This document shows, one piece after another, positions 6,763 to 13,830 of a stretch of DNA of 64,000 nt; position 1 is the stretch's first letter; every line of letters begins with the position of its first letter. The notes beneath the pieces are model-generated. The model was given only the letters and a program-made list of their open reading frames with translations. It ran no database searches and was not told the origin of the DNA. The stretch lies in the NCBI GenBank assembly GCA_910588185.1, contig CAJUQR010000008.1, positions 62,001 to 126,000 on the forward strand, written 5' to 3'. A program made the position numbers and the translations under genes. This stretch comes from an uncultured Peptostreptococcaceae bacterium (GTDB taxonomy: Bacteria; Bacillota; Clostridia; Peptostreptococcales; Anaerovoracaceae).

Positions 6763-8125
6763 AAATTATTTCTTTATAACTGATAAATCTGCCGAGTCTG
6801 CCATCCACAACTTTTTTATCATGCACCGCCACTTGCCCATTTATAAGTACATAGTCTATCCCTTCAGATGGTATATCGATATCTATAAAAGTTGCTCCGT
6901 CAGATATGGTATCAGGGTTAAATATAGTCATGTCAGCATCGCATCCCAATTCTATTCGTCCCTTATTACAAAGTCCCAATCTCTTAGCCGGCTCCAAAGT
7001 TATCTTTCGCAGCGCATCTTTTATGTCTATAACTTTATCTTCTCTTACATATTTTCCTAATACTCTGGGAAATGTTCCTGCGGCTCTTGGATGACCTTTT
7101 CCTCCGTTTATTATACCATCACTGGCTATCATACCGTTTTTACATGCAATAGCTTTTCTTATTTCATCTTCATTCATGGCAAATACCACTGCTAACATAC
7201 TTGGATAATTCTTTCTTACATCTTCAAGAATAGTTTTTGTGCAACGTACATTTTTATATGGTTCTTCTGTAAGCAATATGCAGTCATAATCCTTTTGCCA
7301 TCTGTCAAGGCACCCATCTTCAAACACTTCTGAACCTACATGAGTTGAAAAAGCATTATATGGATAAGTATCAAAGTTAAGTTTGACATTACTCTCCATA
7401 GCCTCATCAATAATTTTAAGTGATTCTTCCATTCCTCCCATAGCTGAACAGCTGGAAAGATGAGATATTTGAAATTTCATCGGTATCTTACCTGCTATCT
7501 CTACCATTTCCTTTATGGCAAATGTATCTTTAGTACAGCTATTTCTATAATGTACAGCTGCAAGCAATGACGAATCATCAAAACAATTTAAAATTTCCAC
7601 TATCTCTTCTGTGGTTATACCGGGATCATATTCTATGCCAAAAGAAATGCCTGTCGCTCCTTGTTCAAGCTCTTCTTTAATTAGCTGCTCTATTTGTTTC
7701 TTCTGCAAAGGAGAAACGCTATCGTATCTGCCTATGCCGAGTTCATTCCTAAATTGGTTATATCCCGCCAGCATGAGATAATTTATTGGACTTCCGCCAG
7801 TCTTTTCGATCACATTTTTAAACTGCTTCAAAGGCTGTTTCTGAAGTCCGCAGTTACCGCCCACAGCTGTTGTTACGCCCATCTTGAGCATCATTTCCGA
7901 TATAACATATTTTTCTCCCTCATGAACAAAATCTTCTTCATGCATATGTATATCTATGAATCCCGGTGAAACAATTTTTTCATGGGCGTATATGACTTTT
8001 TTACTTTCAGGCACATCTTTTCCGATGAAAACAATCTTCCCGTCTCTGACCCCTATGTTTGCTTTTCTTATGTCTTCCGACTTAAAATCAGGATATTTTC
8101 CGCCTTCAATTAGCAAATCCAGCAT
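6761..8125 (-). CDS. N-acyl-D-amino-acid deacylase / D-aminoacylase family amidohydrolase
   Basis: A 454-residue metal-dependent amidohydrolase. The N-terminus carries the PGFIDIHMH metal-binding HxH (His60, His62), followed by GGNCG with Cys92, the bridging ligand position of D-aminoacylases, then HYRNS and QISHLSS. The C-terminal region has SDG and HPRAAGTFPRVLG, the subfamily signature. These enzymes release free D-amino acids from N-acyl derivatives; relatives include dihydroorotase-like hydrolases, so the exact substrate is open. The ATG at 8125 was chosen over a TTG-initiated extension because AAGGAGG precedes it. It is the last gene of a unit with the YfcC transporter and M20 amidohydrolase. 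It is cytoplasmic; no signal peptide. Confidence 0.88.
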   Translation of the reverse strand: MLDLLIEGGKYPDFKSEDIRKANIGVRDGKIVFIGKDVPESKKVIYAHEKIVSPGFIDIHMHEEDFVHEGEKYVISEMMLKMGVTTAVGGNCGLQKQPLKQFKNVIEKTGGSPINYLMLAGYNQFRNELGIGRYDSVSPLQKKQIEQLIKEELEQGATGISFGIEYDPGITTEEIVEILNCFDDSSLLAAVHYRNSCTKDTFAIKEMVEIAGKIPMKFQISHLSSCSAMGGMEESLKIIDEAMESNVKLNFDTYPYNAFSTHVGSEVFEDGCLDRWQKDYDCILLTEEPYKNVRCTKTILEDVRKNYPSMLAVVFAMNEDEIRKAIACKNGMIASDGIINGGKGHPRAAGTFPRVLGKYVREDKVIDIKDALRKITLEPAKRLGLCNKGRIELGCDADMTIFNPDTISDGATFIDIDIPSEGIDYVLINGQVAVHDKKVVDGRLGRFISYKEII

Positions 8126-8152
8126 ATATTCTGCCTCCTTATAAAACAAGCA

Positions 8153-8178
8153 GGAGCCTATGATATCACATAGGCTCC
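8153..8178 (-). terminator. Intercistronic hairpin between transporter and deacylase genes
   Basis: A perfect 10-bp stem GGAGCCTATG / CATAGGCTCC with a 6-nt loop is followed by TGCTTGTTTT on the minus strand. It may act as a leaky terminator or an mRNA processing or stability element, lowering expression of the deacylase relative to the transporter. Confidence 0.55.
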
Positions 8179-8199
8179 CATCTTGAGTTGAAATACGTT

Positions 8200-9591
8200 C
8201 TATTGGTAATTTATCGAATAAGCTATCATTACGAGAATTGTAACTGCTACGTATAAGTAAAGCATCAGTTTACCTACGAATTTAAGCCATTTCTCATATG
8301 GAATACCTGCAATTCCAAGGGATGCCATCAATATACCTGAAGTAGGCCATAAGCTGTTTGACAGTCCATCACCAAACTGGAATGCAAGAACTGCTGTCTG
8401 TCTTGAAACCCCAAGTATATCTGCCAGCGGAGCCATAATAGGCATGGTTGCCGCTGCCTGACCTGAACCGGAATTGATAAGCAGATTAACCAAAAGCTGA
8501 ATAGGTACCATAATTGCTGCTGCAAAAATTGATGGCAGACCATCAAGCATTGATGCCATCGAATGGAGAATAGTATCAATTATATGACCATTGGTAAGTA
8601 TAACTACCATAGCACGACATAAACCTATAAGAAGTGCTCCGAATGCAATGCTCTTTGCGCCTTCCACAAAAGCATCAGCTATATCTCCTGATTTCATTCC
8701 ATAAATCACTCCGGAAACAACACCCATTACTAAGAATAACGCAGAAACTTGTGTACTTGTGCTCCAGCCATGAGTTATACCATATATTAAAACTATAAAA
8801 CATAAGAGAGCCCAAATAAGTATGATTTTTCTTCTTTTTGTAAATTCAGGAATATTTTCTTCATCAAACTTTGTTTCCTCAATCTCAGGAACTCCGGTCA
8901 TTAGGCTTCTTGCAGGATCACGTTTAATCTTTCTCGCATACATGGCTACATATACGATAGCAATTATCAACAATGCCGCATGACATACGATTCTGTATCC
9001 CATACCAGAGAATAATTCCAGACCTGCTATTCCTTGTGCAACTCCTACGGTATACATATTCATCCAGCCGCCTGCAAAACCTATAACAGCGCCGACGTTA
9101 ATTACCGCCATACCTACTATAGCGTCATATCCAAGGGCTTTTGCCAGCATGACACACATAGGCATAAAAATCAGTGTAGACTCTGCCATTGCAAAAGTTG
9201 CTCCGCCCAATGAGAAAATAGTCATCAAACCGCCTATAAGCAGAATTGACTGCTTTTTAAAAGCATTTATTGATGCTCCAAGTCCTGCTTCAATGGCTCC
9301 TGTCTTATTTATAATTCCGAATGAACCTCCGATAATAAATACAAGGAATATAATCCAGCCAACTTCTGACATACCGGTCGGTATAGCTTGAACCATTTCA
9401 AATGGGTCAACAGGAGTATTGTCAATATAGTGAAAACTATCTGGATCAACCAGTTCTGCACCTACTTCTTCATCATAATATCTGTCATATGTACCAGCTG
9501 GTACTATGTAAGTAAGAATAGTGCATATTAATATTAGGATACATATTAAAACAAATGGATGAGGCACTTTAAACTTTCTTTTCTTTTCCAT
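8200..9591 (-). CDS. YfcC family membrane transporter
   Basis: A 463-residue integral membrane protein with about a dozen hydrophobic segments, a positively charged N-terminus (MEKKRKFKVPHPFVL) and the YfcC/DcuC-like motifs NSGSGQAAATMPIMAPL and FGDGLSNSLWPTSG in the C-terminal half. The family is annotated as amino-acid, peptide or C4-dicarboxylate carriers, often next to peptidases and deacylases. It lies 38 nt downstream of the M20 amidohydrolase gene and upstream of the deacylase, so it plausibly imports or exports their substrate or product. AAAGGA precedes the ATG. The substrate is not known. Confidence 0.85.
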   Translation of the reverse strand: MEKKRKFKVPHPFVLICILILICTILTYIVPAGTYDRYYDEEVGAELVDPDSFHYIDNTPVDPFEMVQAIPTGMSEVGWIIFLVFIIGGSFGIINKTGAIEAGLGASINAFKKQSILLIGGLMTIFSLGGATFAMAESTLIFMPMCVMLAKALGYDAIVGMAVINVGAVIGFAGGWMNMYTVGVAQGIAGLELFSGMGYRIVCHAALLIIAIVYVAMYARKIKRDPARSLMTGVPEIEETKFDEENIPEFTKRRKIILIWALLCFIVLIYGITHGWSTSTQVSALFLVMGVVSGVIYGMKSGDIADAFVEGAKSIAFGALLIGLCRAMVVILTNGHIIDTILHSMASMLDGLPSIFAAAIMVPIQLLVNLLINSGSGQAAATMPIMAPLADILGVSRQTAVLAFQFGDGLSNSLWPTSGILMASLGIAGIPYEKWLKFVGKLMLYLYVAVTILVMIAYSINYQ

Positions 9592-9629
9592 GATAATATC
9601 CTTTCTTTTTTATCAAATAAGCTGCTTTA

Positions 9630-10814
9630 TTACGTTAAAAAATCAATACCACATTGCGCATAAATCGCCGAACCTAAGTATAGGCAATCTTCTGCTATCC
9701 TGAATTTTGAATTGTGATGAGGATAGCAAATTCCATCGCTATGAGCCTCAAGTGATCCCAGTGTTCCAAAAGAACCTGGTACTTCTTGCAGATAATAAGA
9801 GATATCTTCTGTTCCTGTGGAAGCATCCTGTATCTCTACTAAGTTTTCCTCTCCTACAATCTTGGCCGCAGATTTGACAAAGAAATCTACTGCCTTACTG
9901 TCGTTAACAGAGACCGGATATGAATGTCCTATATAAATATCTGCCGTTGTCCGTGTTGCCTGGGAAATTCCTTTAAAAACTTCTTCCATTCTCTTGCAAA
10001 CCAGTTCTCTGTCTTTAGGGTCGAGAGTTCTTATAGTTCCTCCAAAAGTTGCCGTATCTGGAATGATATTTACCAAAGTCCCTGCATTCAATTGACCTAC
10101 AGTAATTACAGCTCCATGAGTAGGTTTGATTTCTCTGCTCACAATATTCTGCAATGCCTGTATCATTTGGCATGCAACAGGTATTGGATCAGTGCATTCA
10201 TCCGGATATGCACCATGGCCTCCCTTTCCGCGCACAGTTACGTTAAAAGTATCAACTGCCGCCATTATAGAACCCTTTTTCCATCCGACCTGGCCATTTG
10301 CAACTCCCGGGAAAAGTCTTCCTGAATGGAAGTTGATTATCATATCGACGTCAGGATTTTTTAAACATCCTTCATCTATCATAATCTTGGCTCCTCCTGA
10401 AGTCTCTTCAGCCGGCTGGAACAACAGAACGATCTTACCCTGAAGCTTTTCTTTGCATGACACCAAAATTTTAGCTGCTCCAAGCAACATCGCAGTGTGA
10501 GCATCATGGCCGCATGCATGCATACATCCTTTATTAGTAGATGCATATTCAAGACCTGTTTCTTCAATTACAGGAAGCGCATCCATGTCAGCCCTAAAAG
10601 CTATTACTTTATCGCCTTCACCACAGTCTATAACAGCTCTGATACCTGAATTAGAATATGTATTATAGCGTATACCAAGTTTATCAAGAGCATCTCTCAC
10701 ATATTCTGTAGTCATAGGTAGCTGATCATGAAGCTCAGGAATTTTATGCAAATCCCTATACCATTTGATCACATCCTGTTCAATGTCTTTAGCCGTTGTT
10801 TTTACGTTATTCAT
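9630..10814 (-). CDS. M20 family amidohydrolase (hippurate hydrolase / N-acyl-L-amino-acid amidohydrolase type)
   Basis: A 394-residue metallo-hydrolase of the M20D family. The metal site is visible: ADMDALPV, CGHDAH (His and Cys ligands), PAEETSGGA with the catalytic Glu pair, and a C-terminal HHSKFRI His ligand. A bacterial dimerisation domain sits between about residues 180 and 290. Family members cleave N-acyl, N-aryl or indole-amide-linked amino acids. It is the first gene of the amidohydrolase / YfcC / deacylase unit, preceded by AAAGGAGG and a putative promoter with a poly-G spacer. Together with the D-aminoacylase, the operon could release both L- and D-amino acids from N-blocked forms (inference). 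Confidence 0.9.
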   Translation of the reverse strand: MNNVKTTAKDIEQDVIKWYRDLHKIPELHDQLPMTTEYVRDALDKLGIRYNTYSNSGIRAVIDCGEGDKVIAFRADMDALPVIEETGLEYASTNKGCMHACGHDAHTAMLLGAAKILVSCKEKLQGKIVLLFQPAEETSGGAKIMIDEGCLKNPDVDMIINFHSGRLFPGVANGQVGWKKGSIMAAVDTFNVTVRGKGGHGAYPDECTDPIPVACQMIQALQNIVSREIKPTHGAVITVGQLNAGTLVNIIPDTATFGGTIRTLDPKDRELVCKRMEEVFKGISQATRTTADIYIGHSYPVSVNDSKAVDFFVKSAAKIVGEENLVEIQDASTGTEDISYYLQEVPGSFGTLGSLEAHSDGICYPHHNSKFRIAEDCLYLGSAIYAQCGIDFLT

Positions 10815-10860
10815 AGTCCTCCTTTCCTGACTTTAGTCATTGTTTACGTATTCCATGACC

Positions 10861-10891
10861 AGTATACCCCCCCCCCGTATAAAAATGTCAA
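10861..10891 (-). promoter_or_regulatory. Putative promoter of the amidohydrolase operon with a G10 tract in the spacer
   Basis: On the minus strand a -35 TTGACA (10891-10886) and a -10 TATACT (10866-10861) are separated by 19 nt, ten of which are an uninterrupted run of G (10876-10867). Spacing is 2 nt longer than ideal; loss of two G would restore 17. Homopolymer tracts in this position are a known basis of phase-variable transcription. Confidence 0.6.
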
Positions 10892-11003
10892 TATATGTTT
10901 GGAGTGTATACCGTATGCATTCTTCATGCATATTATTAATTTTTATGCTAAAAACGACATCCAGTTTTATTATTGTTAACTCTAAATTATGACTTAAAAC
11001 TAC

Positions 11004-11080
11004 AAAAAAACGCAGAATCTTAACATCCTGCGTTTTAATATAATAAAAAGCTCAAACATATCACAATGTATGAGCTTTTA
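11004..11080 (-). terminator. Two tandem terminators after the racemase-family gene
   Basis: The first hairpin (11080-11045) pairs TAAAAGCTCATACA with TGTTTGAGCTTTT. The second (11036-11004) pairs AAAACGCAG with CTGCGTTTT followed by TTT. Both read as minus-strand terminators and insulate the amidohydrolase promoter from upstream transcription. Confidence 0.75.
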
Positions 11081-11111
11081 TTTTAATTCTTGTTTTTAAT
11101 TTTCAAACTTA

Positions 11112-11837
11112 TTAGAACATCTTCATTTCGCCGAGGCAAAGTCCCATATATCCAATAAGAGTAGTGATATCAAGTACAGGTAAACCTGTTGCTTCACTGA
11201 TCTTTCTTGCATAAGGAGGCAAATCTGTACATTCCAAAACGATTCCCTTGATTGAAGGGTTCTTTTCGATGGCAGCAACAGCTGTTCCTACGATTTCCTT
11301 TTCTACTGCATCCATATCGATTGAAGCATCAGGTTCATTGAACATCTTGCTCCATTCTTTACAATCTTCAAGACCAAATACTTCAAAATTAAGATCATCA
11401 GCAAATCCGCATGCATCAAAGTGTTCTTTTGTAAGTAATGACTTATTAGCAGTAATAATACCTACAGTATTGTCTCTTCCAATTATCTGCTGCATAAAAG
11501 GAACCTGTAATAATGATGAGGTAAATACAGGAACTTCTACTGCGTCAGCTAATCCCTTTTGGAAAATAGCATTAAATCCACAGCTTGTTGTGAAAGCCTT
11601 GATTCCTTCTTCTTTAACCAGCTTGTTTGCCATGTCAATCATGTCATTGAGAAGCTTCTGGCTTGGGTTATACATAACTGTTTCCATACAAGCTCCAGGT
11701 ACTTGTACCATCTTAATTTCAAATGGATATGAAGCAGGGTTTGTGCTGTTTCCTGGCAGCATTTCCAGATTTAATAATGCTTCAGGAACTTTTCCGCCCT
11801 CCCATCTTAAAATACAAATTTTTGGTTTCTTTTCCAT
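11112..11837 (-). CDS. Aspartate/glutamate racemase family protein
   Basis: A 241-residue protein of the Asp/Glu/hydantoin racemase superfamily. The two cofactor-independent catalytic cysteines appear in the contexts FTTSCGFNA (about residue 87) and GIVLECTDLPPYA (about residue 206), a pattern seen in Asp/Glu racemases and in maleate isomerase-type relatives. The ATG at 11837 follows AAGGAG; a longer reading from 11876 lacks a site. It has its own promoter and tandem terminators, so it is a single-gene unit. Racemisation of an amino acid feeding the neighbouring deacylase or Grd genes is plausible but not shown by sequence. Confidence 0.8.
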   Translation of the reverse strand: MEKKPKICILRWEGGKVPEALLNLEMLPGNSTNPASYPFEIKMVQVPGACMETVMYNPSQKLLNDMIDMANKLVKEEGIKAFTTSCGFNAIFQKGLADAVEVPVFTSSLLQVPFMQQIIGRDNTVGIITANKSLLTKEHFDACGFADDLNFEVFGLEDCKEWSKMFNEPDASIDMDAVEKEIVGTAVAAIEKNPSIKGIVLECTDLPPYARKISEATGLPVLDITTLIGYMGLCLGEMKMF

Positions 11838-11883
11838 AGTCAAATCTCCTTGCTTAAAAATATAGATTCCAAACACTAATCAT

Positions 11884-11913
11884 AATGTAGCACCTTTTAT
11901 ATATATTTGTCAA
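11884..11913 (-). promoter_or_regulatory. Putative sigma-A promoter of the racemase-family gene
   Basis: -35 TTGACA (11913-11908), 18-nt spacer, -10 TACATT (11889-11884), leaving a leader of about 40 nt with an AAGGAG site. Confidence 0.5.
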
Positions 11914-11940
11914 TTGAAAAGAATCCTACTTACTATAATA

Positions 11941-12138
11941 TTATTTTTCTTTATAATAAAGTTTACAGCTGCAATACCCTTCATAATTAGGGTCTTCTAT
12001 CTGCATCTTAAACTCTTGACACATACATTTGTTTCCTGGAAACTGTCCTTCCTTTGACGGACAAAAGCCACCTGTTTCTCTAAGTTTCGCCTTGATTTCA
12101 TTTACAACGTTTTCATCTTCATTAAATCTCATATTCAT
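11941..12138 (-). CDS. Small ferredoxin:thioredoxin reductase catalytic-domain-like protein
   Basis: A 65-residue protein with cysteines at 26, 38, 40, 56 and 58 in the order CPS, CMC, CSC. This resembles the catalytic beta chain of ferredoxin:thioredoxin reductase, where CPC-CPC-CHC supplies four ligands of a 4Fe-4S cluster plus a redox disulfide. The probable cluster ligands are kept, but the first motif is CPS, so one of the two disulfide cysteines is a serine (residue 28). The start at 12138 follows GGAGG by 7 nt; 12156 lacks a site. Such short proteins occur in anaerobic Firmicutes. The function is unknown; electron transfer to a thioredoxin-like partner is a guess. Confidence 0.7.
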   Translation of the reverse strand: MNMRFNEDENVVNEIKAKLRETGGFCPSKEGQFPGNKCMCQEFKMQIEDPNYEGYCSCKLYYKEK

Positions 12139-12208
12139 AGTCATTCCTCCAATCATAAATAAACGTCCATCTGCGGCATAGACGATACCCTAAATCGACA
12201 AAAACATG

Positions 12209-12242
12209 CACAATTCTGCCAATCACACAATTTTGCCAATCA
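12209..12242. repeat. Two tandem 17-bp repeats upstream of the FTR-like gene
   Basis: CACAATTCTGCCAATCA is followed directly by CACAATTTTGCCAATCA, differing at one base. Two head-to-tail copies about 70 bp upstream of a start codon suggest a regulator binding site, but I recognise no known motif. A -24/-12 reading fails because the spacing is one base short. Confidence 0.6.
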
Positions 12243-12435
12243 AGAGTATAAATAATTTTAACAATTTATAATCTACTACCTAAGTCATACTAAATCAACG
12301 CAAAATTTTAGATATTAAGATTGATTATTTCTATAGGACAAACAAATATATAATTAAAGTTTCATAATTGTGTCGGCATTTTAAATTACTGACTCATCCC
12401 TAAAAGGAAAAAATATCTATTGAATAAAATTGCCT

Positions 12436-12690
12436 AAACCCCGATAAAGGTGTAATTTTAAGATAATTTTGGGGATTTACCCACGAAAAACATGTTTAAA
12501 TTAGGAATTTTACAAGGTTAGATTTTCTAAAATTTTATAAAATATGCGCTATACTACGCTATACAAGGTATATCGCAAGAGAAAAAGCTAATTTTATTGG
12601 AATTTTTACCCTGCAAATTAATCAAAAAAACAAAGATTTTCGGGGTCAGACCCTTGAGATTGTTTTAAAAAGCAAGGTTTATCGGGGTTT
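12436..12690. mobile_element. Inverted-repeat element, copy 1 (MITE- or REP-like, non-coding)
   Basis: The 255-bp stretch is bounded by perfect 13-bp terminal inverted repeats, AAACCCCGATAAA and TTTATCGGGGTTT. Inside lie a GGGGTCAGACCC palindrome and stretches shared with a second copy at 43698-43938, including the identical 17-mer AAAGATTTTCGGGGTCA. No ORF of useful length is present and no clear target duplication is seen. A small non-autonomous element, perhaps moved by a transposase encoded elsewhere, is the likeliest reading. Confidence 0.65.
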
Positions 12691-12936
12691 CGCTACATAA
12701 TAATTCTTATTGCACCTGCCGTGTTGTCATTTTTCACATTTGGCAATTAAAACGCCAACATTTTTTACTGAAAATGTTGTCAAAAAACAATCATTTCAGC
12801 AAAATGTACACCTCAGATACATTTTTATATCTCAGGTTGTAAAATCTCAAATCATACATCTTAATAAACCACCATAATAGCCGGTGGTTTATTGTTCCTC
12901 CTGCTCAGCTCTCAGAATCACCGCTTAAGCAATACA
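12691..12936. other. Non-coding region with two hairpins
   Basis: No gene is visible. A perfect 11-bp stem AATAAACCACC / GGTGGTTTATT at 12863-12893 lacks a clear T tract. A weaker ACCTCAGATA / TATCTCAGGT pair and a TTGGC / GCCAA pair lie before it. Confidence 0.4.
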
Positions 12937-12966
12937 ATAAAAAACAGAGTGAATAATACACTCTGT
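12937..12966 (-). terminator. Terminator of the tRNA cluster
   Basis: An 8-bp stem ACAGAGTG / CACTCTGT is followed by TTTTTT on the minus strand, directly after tRNA-Cys. Confidence 0.85.
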
Positions 12967-12971
12967 CTTCT

Positions 12972-13046
<75 letters not shown>

Positions 13047-13066
13047 ACACCCTCATGGGCTAAAAT

Positions 13067-13141
13067 TGGCTAGGGTAGCAGGATTCGAACCTGCGGATGA
13101 CGGAATCAGAATCCGTTGCCTTACCACTTGGCGATACCCCA
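13067..13141 (-). tRNA. tRNA-Gln (CUG)
   Basis: Acceptor UGGGGUA pairs with UACCCUA, loop UUCUGAU gives anticodon CUG, and CCA is encoded. The U1-A72 pair is typical of tRNA-Gln. Confidence 0.92.
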
Positions 13142-13162
13142 ACGAAAAAACAATTGGTTTTA

Positions 13163-13239
13163 TGGGGTGGGTAGTGGGATTCGAACCCACGTATACAGGA
13201 GCCACAACCCTGGGTCTTAACCACTTGACGATACCCACC
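13163..13239 (-). tRNA. tRNA-His (GUG)
   Basis: Loop UUGUGGC gives anticodon GUG. The extra 5' G (-1) is encoded opposite C73, as required for tRNA-His identity. CCA is encoded. Confidence 0.94.
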
Positions 13240-13311
13240 ATGCTTGCTCTTGCATACTTTTATATAGTATGCGCTGATAAGCTAAAATTACACTATTTAT
13301 CAAAAATTAGT

Positions 13312-13388
13312 TGGCGACCTGGAACGGGCTCGAACCGTCGACCTCCAGCGTGACAGGCTGGCATTCTAACCAACTGAACTACCAGGCC
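13312..13388 (-). tRNA. tRNA-Asp (GUC)
   Basis: Acceptor GGCCUGG pairs with CCAGGUC, loop CUGUCAC gives anticodon GUC, discriminator G, CCA encoded. Confidence 0.95.
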
Positions 13389-13393
13389 GCAAA

Positions 13394-13469
13394 TGGTGGG
13401 AGTTACAGGGCTCGAACCTGTGACCCCCTGCTTGTAAGGCAGATGCTCTCCCAGCTGAGCTAAACTCCC
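13394..13469 (-). tRNA. tRNA-Val (UAC)
   Basis: Acceptor GGGAGUU pairs with AACUCCC, loop CUUACAA gives anticodon UAC, discriminator A, CCA encoded. Only 5 nt separate it from tRNA-Asp. Confidence 0.95.
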
Positions 13470-13489
13470 AAAATTTTTGATAAAAAAAA

Positions 13490-13566
13490 TGGTAGCGGCG
13501 AGTGGAGTCGAACCACCGACCTTCCGGGTATGAACCGGACGCTCTAGCCAACTAAGCTACACCGCC
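13490..13566 (-). tRNA. tRNA-Met (CAU), probably elongator
   Basis: Loop UUCAUAC gives anticodon CAU. The 5' end pairs G1 with U72, unlike the unpaired C1-A72 of initiator tRNA, and there is no run of three G-C pairs next to the anticodon loop, so this is an elongator form. A lysidine-modified Ile tRNA cannot be excluded without comparison. CCA is encoded. Confidence 0.88.
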
Positions 13567-13749
13567 ACAATGTGATTTGAAATCACTGCAAGAGTTATAT
13601 TACCAAAATGTGAGTTATATGTCAATATCTTTTTTTCTTTTCTTAACGCTTTTTCTTTTTAAATGATTTGTTTTTCTAAAACAAATTACACCTCAAAATC
13701 ATATTTAGTTTTAATTAGAAAATTATTATAATAATTATTCAAAAAAATG

Positions 13750-13777
13750 TTGAAATTCATTACATTTTTGCTATAAT
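13750..13777 (+). promoter_or_regulatory. Putative sigma-A promoter of the first NhaC-family gene
   Basis: -35 TTGAAA (13750-13755), 16-nt spacer, -10 TATAAT (13772-13777). The rest of 13567-13830 is AT-rich with no gene. Confidence 0.6.
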
Positions 13778-13830
13778 TGTCCTTGCTTATTTTATGGTTT
13801 TAAACTACCCTTTGAAAGGAGAGATGATAG

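Noticed and set aside
12209..12242. A sigma-54 promoter in the tandem 17-bp repeats
   Set aside because: TGGCAGAATTGTGCA puts GG and GC one base too close, and the neighbouring gene shows no other sign of sigma-54 control.
12139..12960. A CRISPR array or phage remnant in the long non-coding stretch
   Set aside because: No regularly spaced repeats with spacers and no phage gene; only the two 17-bp repeats and the inverted-repeat element are present.
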